Part shown: piece after piece, positions 6,115 through 6,589 of the stretch
Layout of the letters: every line of letters starts with the position of its first letter
How positions within the stretch are numbered: position 1 is the first letter of the stretch
NCBI GenBank assembly: GCA_017454585.1
Contig: JAFTCU010000226.1
Span: forward strand, 1 to 6,589
Length of the DNA: 6,589 nt
Reading direction: 5' to 3'
Source of the DNA: Thermoguttaceae bacterium
GTDB taxonomy: Bacteria; Planctomycetota; Planctomycetia; Pirellulales; Thermoguttaceae
Notes under the pieces: generated by a model
The model's database searches: none
Seen by the model: the letters and a program-made list of their open reading frames with translations, nothing else
Told to the model about the DNA's origin: nothing
Made by a program: the position numbers and the translations under genes

Positions 6115-6345
6115 TTACTTGCTCTTCGTGCCCAGGAAAAGTCTTAAGAGGTCCATTAATCCGAACGTGGTTTTGTGGTAAATTTTGTTTTTTATTGATC
6201 TTACCGGATCTTTAACAAAACCCATTCCTTTTTTGCCATAAAAAGGATTGATGCTTCTTTTTATTGATCTTTTAACTCTTCCAGTCGTCCTGGCCTTAAA
6301 AGACTTTTTCAATGAAGGTTTTCTCATCCCGAATTTCATTGCCAT
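6115..6345 (-). CDS. Small highly basic protein, 76 aa, unknown function
   Basis: The product has 22 Lys/Arg and only two Asp (no Glu) in 76 residues. Residues 8-61 (RKPSLKKSFKARTTG, NPFYGKKGMGFVKDP, KNKIYHKTTF) match a conserved basic module that I remember, without a named function, as the N-terminal part of longer hypothetical and phage-associated proteins, mainly in Firmicutes. Here it stands almost alone, with a short hydrophobic tail, GLMDLLRLFLG (62-72). No signal peptide is visible. AGGAG (6353-6349) is only three bases from the ATG at 6345 but nine from the second ATG at 6339, so translation may begin at Met3. The gene follows asnB by 39 bp, and the stretch is clearly more AT-rich than its neighbours, which hints at separate origin. 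Nucleic-acid or ribosome binding is plausible from charge alone, not shown. Confidence 0.72.
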   Translation of the reverse strand: MAMKFGMRKPSLKKSFKARTTGRVKRSIKRSINPFYGKKGMGFVKDPVRSIKNKIYHKTTFGLMDLLRLFLGTKSK

Positions 6346-6362
6346 TTTCTCCTATGGGCAAA

Positions 6363-6386
6363 AAGTCCACGCTCTCCAAAGGACTT
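6363..6386 (-). terminator. Small hairpin with T-run at the end of asnB
   Basis: AAGTCC, starting at the second base of the asnB stop codon, pairs with GGACTT around a 12-base loop, and the 3' arm runs into TTTTT. With only six pairs it is a weak intrinsic terminator. The Shine-Dalgarno of the small basic gene follows within ten bases, so it may instead lower read-through from asnB into that gene. Confidence 0.35.
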
Positions 6387-6589
6387 AAATCTCCAAAAAG
6401 CGCATCTGCTTTTCCAAAATCAGAAGCGCGAGGATCAGGTACGTGTGATTTTTGCCTGAATTGTGGCTTTGTACGACGTCCGAAATCGTGTCCGGGTTGA
6501 AGATCCCGCGGTCGCTCAGGCCGTCTTTCAGAAGGAGTTCGCTGACGAGCGGTTTCAGCTCGCGGCGGAGCCAGAGGCCCATTTTCTCG
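6385..6589 (-). CDS. asnB: Asparagine synthetase (glutamine-hydrolysing), C-terminal end only
   Basis: Only the last 67 residues are in the window; the frame is open to the right edge. EKMGLWLRRELKPLVSELLL followed by LSDRGIFNPDTISDVVQSH and NHTYLILALLILEKQMRFLEI matches the C-terminus of AsnB-type enzymes, in which a 'K-x-G-x-WLR' stretch is followed by 'RGLFDPxxV...H' and a final helix 'LWALLxLExWLR'. Such enzymes make asparagine from aspartate with ATP and glutamine; many paralogues in bacteria serve exopolysaccharide or exosortase loci, so the exact role cannot be settled from this tail. The N-terminal glutaminase domain and the ATP-binding site are outside the window. The last codons drift to AT-rich sequence, continuous with the small gene downstream. 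Confidence 0.75.
   Translation of the reverse strand, partial: EKMGLWLRRELKPLVSELLLKDGLSDRGIFNPDTISDVVQSHNSGKNHTYLILALLILEKQMRFLEI

Noticed and set aside
6312..6500. A 62-codon plus-strand frame at the right end
   Set aside because: It is antisense to both the asnB end and the small basic protein, whose frames have family motifs and a Shine-Dalgarno.
6385..6582. A separate 65-residue gene starting at ATG 6582
   Set aside because: The frame is open upstream of that ATG to the window edge, and the sequence is the C-terminus of an asparagine synthetase, so this Met is internal.
1..6589. tRNA, rRNA, CRISPR array or insertion-sequence ends
   Set aside because: None was seen: no cloverleaf with a CCA-end pattern, no regularly spaced repeats with unique spacers, and no transposase frame or terminal inverted repeats.

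Overview
The window looks like chromosomal DNA of a bacterium from the PVC group, most likely Planctomycetota or Lentisphaerota. Two things suggest this: the PVC-like sequence of the Rho core, and a very large secreted beta-sandwich/putative glycosidase protein of a kind common in polysaccharide-degrading members of these phyla. This is an assignment from remembered family features; no database search was run. All supported genes lie on the minus strand, so transcription runs from right to left.

Layout in transcription order. (1) 6589-6385: the last 67 codons of a glutamine-hydrolysing asparagine synthetase. Its stop codon overlaps a small hairpin followed by a T-run. (2) 6345-6115: a 76-residue, extremely basic small protein with a good Shine-Dalgarno, in visibly AT-rich DNA. 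(3) 6114-5898: an intergenic region with a pair of near-identical 12-mers, an extended -10 promoter carrying a palindrome in its spacer, and a hairpin-rich repeat-like block in the 5' UTR of the next gene. (4) 5897-1827: a 1356-residue exported protein with an N-terminal carbohydrate-binding-like sandwich, a central segment with candidate catalytic Asp/Glu residues, and a C-terminal jelly-roll-like module. (5) 1826-1254: 573 bases with no convincing gene. They hold a chain of mutually complementary hairpin arms beginning at the stop codon of the large gene, AT-rich direct repeats, a perfect 12-bp palindrome, and a strong promoter for rho followed by a leader of about 340 nt. (6) 1253-1: the first 417 codons of transcription terminator Rho. 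Its usual N-terminal helical domain is replaced by a long disordered segment made of RG-N/G-Y-G repeats. The gene runs off the left edge just before Walker B.

The genes do not form an obvious pathway. The large gene and rho each appear to have their own promoter, and the small protein follows asnB with only 39 bases between them. The points that most deserve attention are the RGG/YG-rich intrinsically disordered Rho extension, the possibly unclassified giant glycosidase-like protein, and the alternative-fold RNA architecture between that gene and rho.
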